In this document: piece after piece, positions 54,455-64,000 of the stretch
Layout of the letters: each line of letters opens with the position of its first letter
Numbering within the stretch: the first letter of the stretch is position 1
Origin: Tricholoma matsutake
Lineage: Eukaryota > Basidiomycota > Agaricomycetes > Agaricales > Tricholomataceae
DNA: 64,000 nucleotides
Assembly: GCA_026075535.2 (NCBI GenBank)
Contig: AP026545.1
Span: 1,054,001 to 1,118,000 of the forward strand
Reading direction: 5' to 3'
Notes under the pieces: generated by a model
The model's input: only the letters and a program-made list of their open reading frames with translations
Database searches by the model: none
Told to the model about the DNA's origin: nothing
Program-made: the position numbers and the translations under genes

Positions 54455-54605
54455 TAATGAAAAATATCAATACCCATGAATAACCACGGGTAACCCACAA
54501 AAACCCATGGTAACACTGTACCCCTACCCGTGCAGGTACAGTGTTCACAGGTATGGGTATGGGTATAAGAAAATATACCTGAGGGTTACCCATGCCATGC
54601 CCTAG
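54455..54605. repeat. GGTATGGGTA-rich dispersed repeat, copy 2
   Basis: The order of motifs is the same as at 430-580: ACCCATGGTAAC, CTGTACCCCTACCCGTGCAG, GTTCACAGGTATGGGTATGG, GAAAATATACC.GAGGGTTAC and GCCATGCCCTAG. It abuts the last coding traces of the KDZ transposase. Confidence 0.6.
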
Positions 54606-54609
54606 CTGG

Positions 54610-57130
54610 CATTGGAGCTTATTCAAAGCCTCAGAGGCTTGAGCAAAGTGAAGATGGCCCTTGATTTTGTGGACACCAGCGACACAAACCAGAGAGCACC
54701 TATTTGGCAGAAGGGACGATGGAAGGTAGAGTGGGATGACCTCAGGCATCGACGACAACACTTCTTCTGGTGGTGGTGACAGCTCTGCGACGTATTTGTC
54801 AAGTCCTGGCATATATCTCTTCTGAACGACACTAAATTTCATAATCCTTTTCAGCAAATTTGTCTGCCATCATTGAATCGAAGTCTGTTGGCCCACAGTT
54901 TTAGCTGAGCCCTTGATATCTATGAGAATAGCCTGCCTGTGCTTGTAAATCAGTTCATGTAAAGTCGGCAACATTGGTCACAATACAATGCACTGAGTTT
55001 CTTTGAGTTCCAGCCCCTCAACAACAAAAGCACTGGGGCTACTGTCATCTAGGCTCAGCATTGCCTTACCCTTTTCCACCTGCTCATGCTCTTCCTGCAA
55101 CAGCTGGCATTTCACCTCAGCAAATGTGACCTCTATTTTTGGAATGTGATTTGCAAACCAAGTATGTGACATCCCAGTAACAAAACAGCTTACTTTGTTC
55201 TGGGAGGTCATAAGGACATGGCAACATGTGGTTGAGCTCCCGTTTCCAGACTTGTATTTCCCATTCAGCAACATGTGCTGCATGTTCTGCTTGCAGACTT
55301 TTTGTAAAAGCTGAAAGTGCTCAGTGATGAATGATGGCTTGTGGCAGAGCACACAACATCTTTCGGAGGAGAGTAGAAGCTTATTTCATCAGCTGGGTCA
55401 ATCTACATGATTGCAAGATTACTCACGCAGTGCGATCATCTTTTGCCAGTTGGCATGGTTACAAAAATCATCAAGAGTGTCCCATCATCCACCAGGCCCC
55501 ATCATAGAAACAGATCTGGCTATACCATTAAGCATGGACCAGTTTTGTTCGACTCCTTTGCCATCCGTTTGCCCTACCCCTGGAGCAAAGTTGAACAAGA
55601 ATGGAGCCTGACATTTTCCAGTATGGCCAGGGAGATGGAATTTCAGAACAATGAATTTCACTACAGTTGACAGAGCTAAACAGAGCCACTTGGGCATGGT
55701 GGGAGCATTCATCTGAGAAAAGAAATTAGTCGCCCACTGGCAGGCTATGTTGTACAAAGAAAAGATCAATGCTAGCATCATTCCCATGGTGCTAGCGAGG
55801 AATATATAATCCATGTTTGCATATCTAAAGAGTCATGGCCATTAGAGAAGAGAATATATCGGGCAACAGAATTGCATATCATTCCCCTTTCTGAAGGTCT
55901 CCCATGCTGTTTGGCCGGTACATCTCCTGATGAGCACAGCTTACTGAGCCTACACCAGTGGCACGCAAGCCTTTTGATTGTTTATTATTGGCTCCTGACA
56001 ACACCTGAAAGCCTGCACAATGTGAAATCTTAGGAAATTATTATTAGTACCAAAACAACACCATTGTGATAAACGCACCTCATCTTGATCAGCAAATTGT
56101 GAAACATATCTAAGATAGGGCTCATTCTCGAAAACTGTTCCCCATCCAGGTTCTAGAGGAGGATCCTTCTGATTATCCAAATGCAATTGTGCCTTTTGTT
56201 TGAAATTTGCATCCTCCGCTAAGAATAGTGCATATAGCCATCTAAAATTGCCAATCACAAAGATTATCAACTGATCACACAGATTCAAGACGCACTGATC
56301 TTCAGGTGAGGCATTTTTCCAACCTTCCGGAAGATTGATATCAGGATGTGGGCATGCACAGCAAGGAATTGAGAGGCCACCTCGACATGTTCCATCTATC
56401 CTGCTTGGATCATGACTGCAGCTGGCACATTTTGTCATTTTGATATGGTGCCATTGGCAAACCATCAGCATCCATTGAGCGAGGCAATCCTTGGAAATCA
56501 TCAACAGATCAGTCATGCAAACTGCAAATAAATTGGTCATGCTTACTGGCACATGTGATAATCCATCACTGCAGGTCATTTGTTCTAGGCCTCGGTAGAA
56601 ATCAGTTGGGGCAATCTGGCCTTGGAGATTCAAGGTGTGAAATAATCAAAGAACAGCCATAGATGCCGCCAATTGTGGTTCTAAAGGTGTTGATGGCCAC
56701 CAACTGACCTCTAAAGCTGTCCATAAGCCATCAAAGCACCATCGCAACCACAGAAGTCGACATTGAGCACATGGATGCCATTGACATGAAGAACAACAAA
56801 ATCCTTGTGACCCAGAGTTTGGAAGGGACATGAGATCCCATGCTCATGACCTAGTTGAACATGCAGCCCCAAACATTGGAATGTAGTCTTTTGAAAGAAT
56901 CTGTTCTTCCACTCCTATGTTATTAGTTATTACATAGTTAAGCTCATGAGTGTATCACTGTAGTAATGTCAGAGTACCTCAAGAAAATGCAATGGTTCAT
57001 TGCGATGGTGATTGATGATGCAGGCCTTGCAATACAGAGCAAGCCCAAAACAATCCCAGCACCGGAAAGTCGGATTGGACTGCTGACATCCAGAGCTTGT
57101 ACAGCATTGGTTGTGTCATCCTCAGCCAGA
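54610..57130 (-). pseudogene. KDZ transposase with CxC cysteine cluster
   Basis: Minus-strand pieces in family order: CxC cluster (FRCWDCFGLALYCKAC, HHRNEPLHFLEV near 57060-56975), WKNRFFQKTTFQCLGLHVQL and NVDFCGCDGA (56900-56720). Then come LQGQIAPTDFYRGLEQ, KCASCSHDPSRI, CACPHPDINLPEGW and RWLYALFLAEDANFK (56633-56100). MDYIFLAST, YNIACQWATNFF, KFHLPGHTGKCQ and GVGQTDGKGVEQNW (55814-55485) follow. The tail (55352-54978, 54857-54610) ends with YMPGLDKYVA and IPLYLPSSLLPN. These match the Kyakuja-Dileera-Zisupton transposases known from fungi. Stops and shifts show it is dead. Its ends and target repeat were not found. Confidence 0.85.
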
Positions 57131-57850
57131 AATCAACTAGAGCTTTCAGTACCTCTGTCTTCCCTGTACCCACCATTCCTGCAATGTTCATCTTCAACTG
57201 ATCTGAATCAGGACTACAAGCATAGTTGGCAATGATTCAAAATGCGCAATCTTGTTCTTTGCTTAATGCAAAATTTATTGAAACCAAATTGATGGTATTC
57301 TACCAGTCCTTGGAGTAGAACAAGTGGCTCATGTAAGACTTATCGATGACTCACACATCATCAGGGACATAACCCAAAACAATGTTTGGACTGGAGGTGG
57401 CAGTGTGGGGAGGCATGTGACATGCTTGCTCTTCTAGAATTTCTGCATGCACAGTAGCTACTGCAGTTTTCCATTGGCTTGGAGTTTGCTCCATTTGTAT
57501 CAGCTCTGGTGATAAATTGAGGTTGTCAGGAAGTAAGTTTGCTCTTCGATCCATCCATCCAAGCATTGATAGCATCTACCTCATATCCATCATTAGTTGG
57601 GTGCATGCTTTATTCCATTTTCTGATGTGCAACGATATAGAGAACTCATCAAGTACAGCATTCATGGCATCATGCCCATTTATTACATCCTCAACAGGTA
57701 TCTGATCCAGATCTTGGAGTATTCCAGTGCCTTGCTCAGCCCAACTAGGCATAGCAATGGTGCCTTTCTACATCTGAGCATGAAAATCATCTTGGGCATC
57801 TAAGCACTCATATTGTAGGTTCATGTTTTTTATCAGAACACGCTGATGAG
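57131..57850 (-). pseudogene. Helitron 2 helicase start, cut off after the P-loop
   Basis: Traces at 57575-57350 (MLGWMDRRANLLPDN .. PNIVLGYVPDD) are followed by INFALSKEQDCAF and DQLKMNIAGMVGTGKTEVLK with Walker A at about 57150-57180, then ALVDFWLRMTQ. No Walker B or later motif follows. The same frame runs straight into sequence whose other frame encodes the KDZ cysteine cluster. Confidence 0.75.
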
Positions 57851-58123
57851 CTGTAGATAGGAAGGTCTCATCCCAGGAACTTCCTTCAGACTTTAAATCC
57901 AAACTGTTTCTCCATGGCCTGAATAATGTGAGCATAGTAGAACAGTAGTACTCACAGTCTCCTTGGTCGCAATGTGGCAGGGTTTGCCCAGTCAAGTTTG
58001 GGATTTGTACTTTTTTCAAGCAATGCCAACCATGGGTGTCAGCAAGTGGACAGTTACTAATGAAAGTATGAAGTTTTGACTTTGACTTTACCAACAGGCA
58101 GCTGCATGTTAGAGCAGTCATTA

Positions 58124-59091
58124 TCACTGTATCCAAATGATGAACCATGGTACAGGTGCCATGTTGACGTGTTGTGGATGCTTTCTGATTTTAGGTGCAC
58201 TTTTCTTTTCACGTTGGTGTCTAGAGATCCAGTCATACAAACACATGGAGTGAAACTCAGCTGGTCGAAAGATGTAATCATGAACAGGTGACAGGCTAAG
58301 AACATGTCCATTGTGCTTGAATATAGCCACTTTCTCATGCTGTTCAATGTTTGGATCTTTGATTGGTTTTGTGTGCTCAGGGCTTGGGTTGTTGTTGGCC
58401 CCATCAGTGAGTGAAAGGTACATGCAAGCCATTGGGGATCCCATTTCCATCTTCGCACTGAGTGAATTAACAATCTTTGTCATACATTTTTGAGCCTTAT
58501 CTTTGCATATATCATCACCTCCAATCACCTCTGAATGCTTCTGAAACATAGATTGAACCATGTCAAAAATAATGTGGGTCTTCAGTGCTGGCTTTGTGAC
58601 ATAGTTCAAAATGTACAGAAGAACATCTTTGATTGCAGTGCCTGAGTGGAGGCTGGTGACATTAGTGTTACATCTGAAAATGTAGGTCACCACATATGTG
58701 AACATGTTTAGCCATGATTCACCCTTTTTGATGTTGATACTCCCAGATTCATTGTCGATCTCAGTTTTCCCAAATATCAATCTTGGAAATCATGCCTTGC
58801 ACTGGCCCCATATGTTATTGAGGCACCCTTTGTAAGGTCGGGCTTTATTTTGTGAACCATCCTTATTTCAGTTGCTGGAACATTTATGTTGGACTTCAAT
58901 AATAAGTCATCAACAGTGATCTGAAACCTTGACCACCAAGATGATAGCTCATTGCATGCAGTGCAACCATCACATGGCACATCATAGCAGGAGGGCAGTG
59001 GAGGTTCTGGTAATGTTTCTGTCAGATTTTTGTAATCTGGTCTCTTGGAAGCTTCCTTGACAGCAGTTTCCACATTCATAGGCCCAGACAC
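58124..59091 (-). pseudogene. Helitron 2 Rep tyrosine region
   Basis: After PSCYDVPCDGCTACNELSSW (59091-58777) the frame reads WLNMFTYVVTYIFRCNTNVT and AIKDVLLYILNYVTKPALKTH. The catalytic Tyr pair lies in YILNYVTK at about 58590-58615. It continues MVQSMFQKHSE, SLSAKMEMGSPMACMYLSL and SPVHDYIFRP, as in other Helitron Rep proteins. The main piece is a 218-codon open frame. Confidence 0.85.
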
Positions 59092-59196
59092 AAAATCTCC
59101 TGCATGGCATCCCTCCAGATGCTCTACTGGCTTACACTGAAACTGAGAATCAGGCTTCAGTATCTTTGAGTGGACATCTTCAGGTGAAAAGGTGCC

Positions 59197-60336
59197 TTAA
59201 ATCCAAAGCAGCATATGAAGATGGAGTGTCAGGTGACCCTGCTGTTCCACTGTACCATAGTATCTGGCAGTTTCACCATACATACCCTGATGATCAGTGC
59301 CAACCCCCAGGATGTGTTCTATGAACATTTCAAACATGAAGTGGAAAAAGTGGGCTCTGGCAACAGGGTTGTTCACAATGAGGCAATAACACTCATCTTC
59401 TGACTGAAGCAGCTCAATGTCAAGTCCTTTCTTTGCTGTTAGCAAAATACAGGCATATTGGGTGCTTGTTGTCAGCTGGAGACAAGGTAATATACTATAT
59501 CAGGGCATCCATATATGCCATCATGGACCATATCTTGCTGCACATGCATTTCTTGCTAGTGATCAATCTGTTGACCTTTCCATCTATGTGATCAAGGTCA
59601 CAGATTAACTGAAAACATGCACTCTCATCATCTGTAGATGGTTTTACAACCTTGCCAATTGACATCCTCTTTGCTAGATCCTCCAACACATCTTGGTTTA
59701 TGCTTAACAACCTATCTGCGATATTTTTGAAGTTACATGTTTCTGCAAGTAACATACCTCCCGTTGTTGATGCTCTGACTTGCTGGTGGCTGAATGCAAC
59801 AAAGGGGAAACAAATATCTCATTGGAAACACTTGTTGTGGTACATAAGTAAATCTCATTGTGCACTTGGTCAGATAAAGGTGTTGCTCTGATTATTGTAT
59901 ATTGACAACGGAGATGAGTCATGGGAGACAGCAAGTGCTGCACCACAATTGTTCCAATGCCACAGTGCTATTCCTTTTAGAGCATTCAGAGACTTAGTAT
60001 CATACTGGTCTCCCATCAACCCATGAACTATGAATGGGCAATCACCTTCCTGAGCACCATCAAGAGCATTGTCGAATACACTGATCTCTCCTCAATCTTT
60101 GTGGTCTGTGAGTGGCAATATTCAATGGAGACAGGAGGGTATTGTTCTGGATAATGGTTCAGCTCATTGTATGATATCTCCAGACCAGCATAGTCAGTGT
60201 GATTTAACTTCCACCATTCAAGTGCACATGCTACCTGCTTCCACCTGACTAGAAGGGGAGTGTGTTTGAATTCTTTATTGGTGGGTTTGCATGGTCCTGT
60301 AAACAGGATGGCAAGAACTTTGTGTAGATCTTCCAT
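59197..60336 (-). pseudogene. Helitron 2 DUF6570-like and Helitron_like_N / HUH region
   Basis: DLHKVLAILFTGPCKPTN and WKLNHTDYAGLEISYNEL (60336-60028) match the end of DUF6570. Then DVLEDLAKRMSIGKVVKP, FQLICDLDHIDGKV and MCSKIWSMMAYMDA (59755-59495) and GLDIELLQSEDECYCLIV (59445) follow. The HUH motif is LTLHLHMLLW, with the His-Leu-His codons at 59215-59223. A stop follows at once. The nuclease histidines are present. Confidence 0.85.
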
Positions 60337-60558
60337 CAGTGGAGGTAGTCAATAGTATACTTTCAGGACAGGTGACTCAAAGGTTATGACATGCAAAGCC
60401 ATCTTCCTTAAGCCAGATGATGCAACACAAATGAAACAACTATTGATTTGTACCTGAGCAACTAGCAGTTTTTCCACAAATCTGAGACAGGATAGTTCCT
60501 CAGGAACTGTGCTTAACCATAGACTGTTTCCTAAAACATGCAGAGGAACTTTGCCATT

Positions 60559-62160
60559 TCATAGATGCTGGTGACATCCATCACATATGCAATTACAGGT
60601 GAAGTGACCTTTGTATTCACGAATGGGCTGTGAAATTTTTGATCTCTCAATCCTGGTGATGTTTGGTACCTGAAGTATAGGAAGTAAATTCTTCACAGCT
60701 TTCAATAGGGTAGTACACAGTAGACAAAATTGGCCAAATTTGATGCCAAAATCCAAACTGAAATCCATCATAATGGCCATATCCATTTTCTCAACCGAGC
60801 CATCAAATTCTGGAATTCAGCTTTGATTGCAAGCACATTTGGTGTCGAGATCTGTAACACTGTGACATGACCAATGCTTACAAATCTTTCATGTGTTCTT
60901 CATGCTGAGGCAGAACCTTCAATTTCATCTTACTGGGAAACTGTAAATACAGAAACTATTCTGAAGAGACAGTACTGCCATAGCACAACTGTTGCCACCA
61001 TGTTGGTTTGGGGCAGGAGCACCATGCCAGACCACAGACAAATCAGGGGAAGGGTAGGTGCTTTTTACTTTTCATGGGTTGTAGTAGGCTCCTTGCCTGA
61101 GATAAATACAAAGGACTAGTTGGTAGTTTATCAAGAGGCTAAAATAGCTTACTTTGCATGACACAAATGTGCCATGATGTGGAAGTGGTTGAGAGTGTGG
61201 TGAGACAACAGAAAATGAATGTTTGTCAGCATTTCTGTATTTGGAAGGTGTCACAGTGTAATGGATTTTGATGCCGAATGTGCTTGCAACCTGAATTCCT
61301 GAATTCGATGGCTCAGTTGAGAAATGGATACGGCTGAAATGATGGATTTCAGTTTAGATTTTGGCATCAAATTCAGCCAATTTTGTCTACTATGTACTAC
61401 CCTAATCTTGTAAGCTGCAATATAAAAACCAGCTATCCGCAAGCTGCACACCCTGCTTCTTCTATCAATGATCTACTTGATTTTTCACAGAAGTTACTGA
61501 TAACTTTGTGGCCAGTCTATCATCTGGTGGGTGAGGTGCAAACTCTGTAGGCTCAAACACAGGGCTTTCTGAGAACATTTGGGGTGCTCTATTTTCAGAT
61601 AAAAAGTCAGCAGGCTGAGGCAGGGATGGTTTTGCATCTGAAACTTTATCAATGAAGTTCAAGGCACAGCTCTCCTGAGTTTAACTTCAGAAAGTGGTTT
61701 GTTCATATCAGCCTCACTGCTCACATGCGGTTCCTGGCTTTTACAGACTTTGAATCAATGACTGAGAAAATGCTGAAATACAAATTGCAAGACACAGAGT
61801 TATGGCCCTCAAAGTAGCAACCAAATTCTGACTTCCTAGCTATCTTCAGCAACATTTTGACAGGGAAGTAAGAAACCATGTCTCGCAGGGGTACATTGGC
61901 ATGCACAAAAAGCTTATCAGCAGAACATGAAATCAGACCTGCACTAGCAACATGATCAACAAATATGAATGCATTTTTATTGCTGACATTGCAGCCTGCA
62001 ACAACATATGGTTCAATTGCATCAAAAGGAATCTTGTGGTGGGTTGCACTGCTGTGGACAAAGGTATGCATGGGAGAATAAGGAAGGAACCCTGTTTGAA
62101 AACAAGGAAGGAACCCTGGTTGGATGCACAAGGTATGTATATTGTGAGAGGATGAAGCAA
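60559..62160 (-). pseudogene. Helitron 2 N-terminal region
   Basis: Pieces include 60786-60559 (MDFSLDFGIKFGQFCLLC .. EYKGHFTCNCICDGCHQHL, with paired cysteines) and 61662-61465. The 62160-61721 piece reads FDAIEPYVVAGCNVSNKN .. DHVASAGLISCSADKLFVHA and DMVSYFPVKMLLKIAR. An inverted duplication (60695-60863 / 61250-61410) disturbs the order. Assignment of the 61.4-62.2 kb part to the Helitron rests on position and orientation only. Confidence 0.45.
60695..61410. repeat. Inverted repeat pair with 390-bp spacer
   Basis: The arms, about 60695-60863 and 61250-61410, are inverted copies with roughly 80-85 percent identity by eye. Examples are GTAGTACACAGTAGACAAAA against its complement at 61380, and TTTGATGCCAAAATC. 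The left arm overlaps Helitron 2 coding, so the right arm is probably an inverted partial duplication rather than a MITE. Confidence 0.65.
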
Positions 62161-62199
62161 AGTTTGGAATCCAGCTGTTACATAAAGAAATAAGATCAA

Positions 62200-63140
62200 G
62201 TGCAAGGAAAAGCCACAAAAGCAAACATTGTTGGGGTAAGCAATACCAAAGGCAGTGCATTAGCGCCAGCTTTGAGGACTGGCTGTTCATGTTGCAGAGA
62301 TGTTGTCACCAATCAGAATGTGATATGCAATTGTGGATAGTGAAAAAAGACAAAATCTTTGCAAGAAAATCATGTCTAAACATCATGTTGCACATTGCAT
62401 GCATGGACACAAGGTAAGCAATGACATCTGGATTGTGTTGAGATATAGAGCACATCAACATAGCCAGATGAAACAGTTTGCAATGGTGCAGGCAGACTAA
62501 CATGGAGTACTGAGGGTGGAACATGAGGAGGAATAGATGAGCCAGAGGATCAAGAACAGTATGACATAATAAACCAATGAACATATACAGAAATTCATAA
62601 AAATAAGAGGGAAATGCACCTTTTACAGATGGAACATTCAGATTTGGAGGATGAACAATCACACATTCAACATGGAATGAGCTTATAGAAACACCATAAA
62701 GGCCATTCAAATACAGCTGGGCTGCAGACACCTCTTGCAAGCAAGAAGCAGGGACAGGGTGAACTACAACCCCAGGAGTGATGGGAAGATCCAGAGTAAA
62801 ACCATACAGAAGGTTTACATTTGGAGAGCAAATAAATGCACCCCCACCATGGAATGCACCCATAGAACAATGGCAGAGGTTACACGAGCACATCTGGACT
62901 GCAGACACAACTTGCATGCAAGAGGTAGAAAAAACAAGAAGTGAACCTGGGGGAGCAATGCCAAGATAAGGCACAGCAGCTGGTACATGTGACACCAACT
63001 ATGTACAATTGGATATAATGATTGGGTGCAAAATGCTGCAATGCTGATGGTTGTAGTATCATGAACAACAACACCAAACACAGGAGCCAAATGAGCATGT
63101 TGATAATAGGTGATACAGGTAGGTGGGTGAAACCTGAAGG
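62200..63140. other. unassigned sequence with internal direct repeat
   Basis: A direct repeat of about 160 bp is suggested by GGCTGCAGACACCTCTTGCAAGC (62718) and GACTGCAGACACAACTTGCATGC (62897), and by GAAACACC.TA.A.GGCCATT against GCACCCATAGAACAATGGC. A 230-codon minus-strand frame (62998-62306) runs across it but has low-complexity hydrophobic content and may be by chance. Confidence 0.3.
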
Positions 63141-63149
63141 TGAGAAAAT

Positions 63150-63841
63150 GTGGGGATGTCAATGTTCATCAATGTCCATGTGACAGCTATTGACTACTAT
63201 TTGCAGGCAATATCCTTGCAGCCATGGAAACACATTTATCTCACTATCTCTGCTCACTGGTCAAAACAAGGACAAGATTGTAAATGGAAACTGTATACCA
63301 GCAAGGACAGTGATCAATCTTCCTGCAGGGTCCACAGGAAACCAATGACAGCACACTCATTCCAAGGTGGTCAGGAGAACTTGTAGCTAAACATGACATA
63401 CCAGATGGAGTCAATAAGTTATCATGCTGCAGGCTAGATTTTCAAAGCAGCAGATGCCTCCAGATAGAGAAAGCCCATGCTTCATGCTGATGGCAACTCA
63501 CCATAAAAGAACCAGGTATGAGAATGTTCCACGTCCAGAGATGAACCACTTCGCTATTTACTCCAGTGCTAGCAGATGTGATTTCTCAGTATTGCATTAT
63601 CGAACTCTTTGCCACAGAATCAGGGCTCAACCACACCTCAGATCCAGACACCACTGATGACAAGCACAAAGACTTCCACCTCCCAAATACTAGGGACTTG
63701 ATACTAGAATGTTACAAGGAGGAAAAAAGAAAGCTAGGCACAAGGTTTGTAGGTGTGGTTCAAAAAGGCATTGGACATTTATGGCCTGACAAAGATGGCT
63801 TGGATTCTATCCTTACTTACCCAACAGCCTTTCCATGTTAA
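63150..63841 (+). pseudogene. uncharacterised coding-like fragments
   Basis: The last piece (63566-63841) reads ADVISQYCIIELFATESGLNH and DLILECYKEEKRKLGTRFVG, and ends GIGHLWPDKDGLDSILTYP. It looks like true protein sequence but has no upstream start in frame. The earlier pieces (63150-63386 and 63424-63560) are in other frames. The family is unknown. Confidence 0.3.
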
Positions 63842-63924
63842 CATTCACCATCACCAAGGTAAACTTTTCTAATTAGCATTTTGTTTCTTGGTGATGTCAG
63901 TGTGATTAAATCCCAGAAAACTCT

Positions 63925-64000
63925 GTAATTTACACTCCCCCACCTAGTCTGTTTGGAGTCTGAGCTGTCTGAGCAGAATGCTAGGAATCCACATGGAATC
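63925..64000. mobile_element. Left arm of a fourth composite element, cut by the window edge
   Basis: TGTAATTTACACTCCCCCACCTAG has the family end, followed by minisatellite-like GGAGTCTGAGCTGTCTGAGC. The other end, the target repeat and the core are outside the window. Confidence 0.55.

Larger units (their letters stand above)
57131..62160 (-). mobile_element. Helitron 2 (decayed, truncated in the helicase)
   Basis: On the minus strand the order is an N-terminal region (62160-61465), a DUF6570-like region (60786-60028), Helitron_like_N (59755-59197), the Rep tyrosine region (58780-58124), then the start of the helicase. It stops at the P-loop, where KDZ sequence takes over. Stops and frameshifts occur throughout. 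It is a different copy from Helitron 1: it has HLH instead of HCH at the HUH site. Confidence 0.8.

Noticed and set aside
62306..62998. 230-codon minus-strand membrane-like protein
   Set aside because: Composition follows an internal direct repeat and AT/GC skew; the hydrophobic runs look like a shadow frame, with no family match.

Overview
The window looks like a transposon-dense stretch of a mushroom-forming basidiomycete (Agaricomycete) genome. The evidence is a cytochrome P450 gene with eight introns of 49-67 bp, a KDZ transposase with its CxC cysteine cluster, Helitrons with the fungal DUF6570-like / Helitron_like_N / PIF1 layout, a chromodomain Gypsy element, a tyrosine-recombinase (DIRS-like) retroelement and Copia remnants. 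No species is claimed. Only one clearly intact host gene was found (P450, 46667-48599, minus). Almost everything else is mobile DNA decayed by stop codons, many of them TGA where a CGA or TGG codon is expected.

Layout. 0-5 kb: repeat debris, a Copia LTR plus gag on the minus strand and a Copia pol plus short LTR on the plus strand. 5-19.3 kb: Helitron 1 (plus), split by a 325-bp hAT-like MITE, a 598-bp solo LTR and a 6.5-kb composite element (element 1, 10074-16626) that itself holds two solo LTRs of one family. 19.8-31.6 kb: element 3 of the same composite family, carrying element 2 (21858-30225), which carries a DIRS-like retrotransposon (about 21911-27876). 31.6-40.0 kb: uncharacterised, coding-looking sequence, including two paralogous copies of an unnamed domain. 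40035-45895: a full-length Gypsy chromovirus (minus) with a 5-bp target duplication. 46.7-48.6 kb: the P450. 49-53.5 kb: sequence with no recognisable gene. 53.6-54.4 kb: a TTATAATG-rich tandem array. 54.4-57.1 kb: a KDZ transposase pseudogene joined directly to the broken P-loop of Helitron 2 (57.1 to about 62.2 kb, minus). 63.9 kb to the end: the arm of another composite element.

The most interesting system is the composite family (elements 1, 2, 3 and the arm at 63.93 kb). Each complete copy is flanked by a perfect 8-bp direct repeat. The ends have the form CAGTACTTTACACTCCCC ... GGGGAGTGTAAAGACCTC. The arms are made of a variable 11-bp near-palindromic minisatellite and carry tRNA-like sequences pointing outward. 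In the two copies where both arms are readable, each arm has its own tRNA-like type; the inverted third copy shows the expected type in its one readable arm. The cores contain GC-rich hairpins and gene-like modules with consistently oriented intron-like spacers of 52-66 bp. Removing element 1 and the solo LTR next to it restores the Helitron reading frame exactly, which supports the boundaries. I do not recognise this family; what moves it is inference (an 8-bp duplication fits hAT or KDZ/Zisupton transposases).
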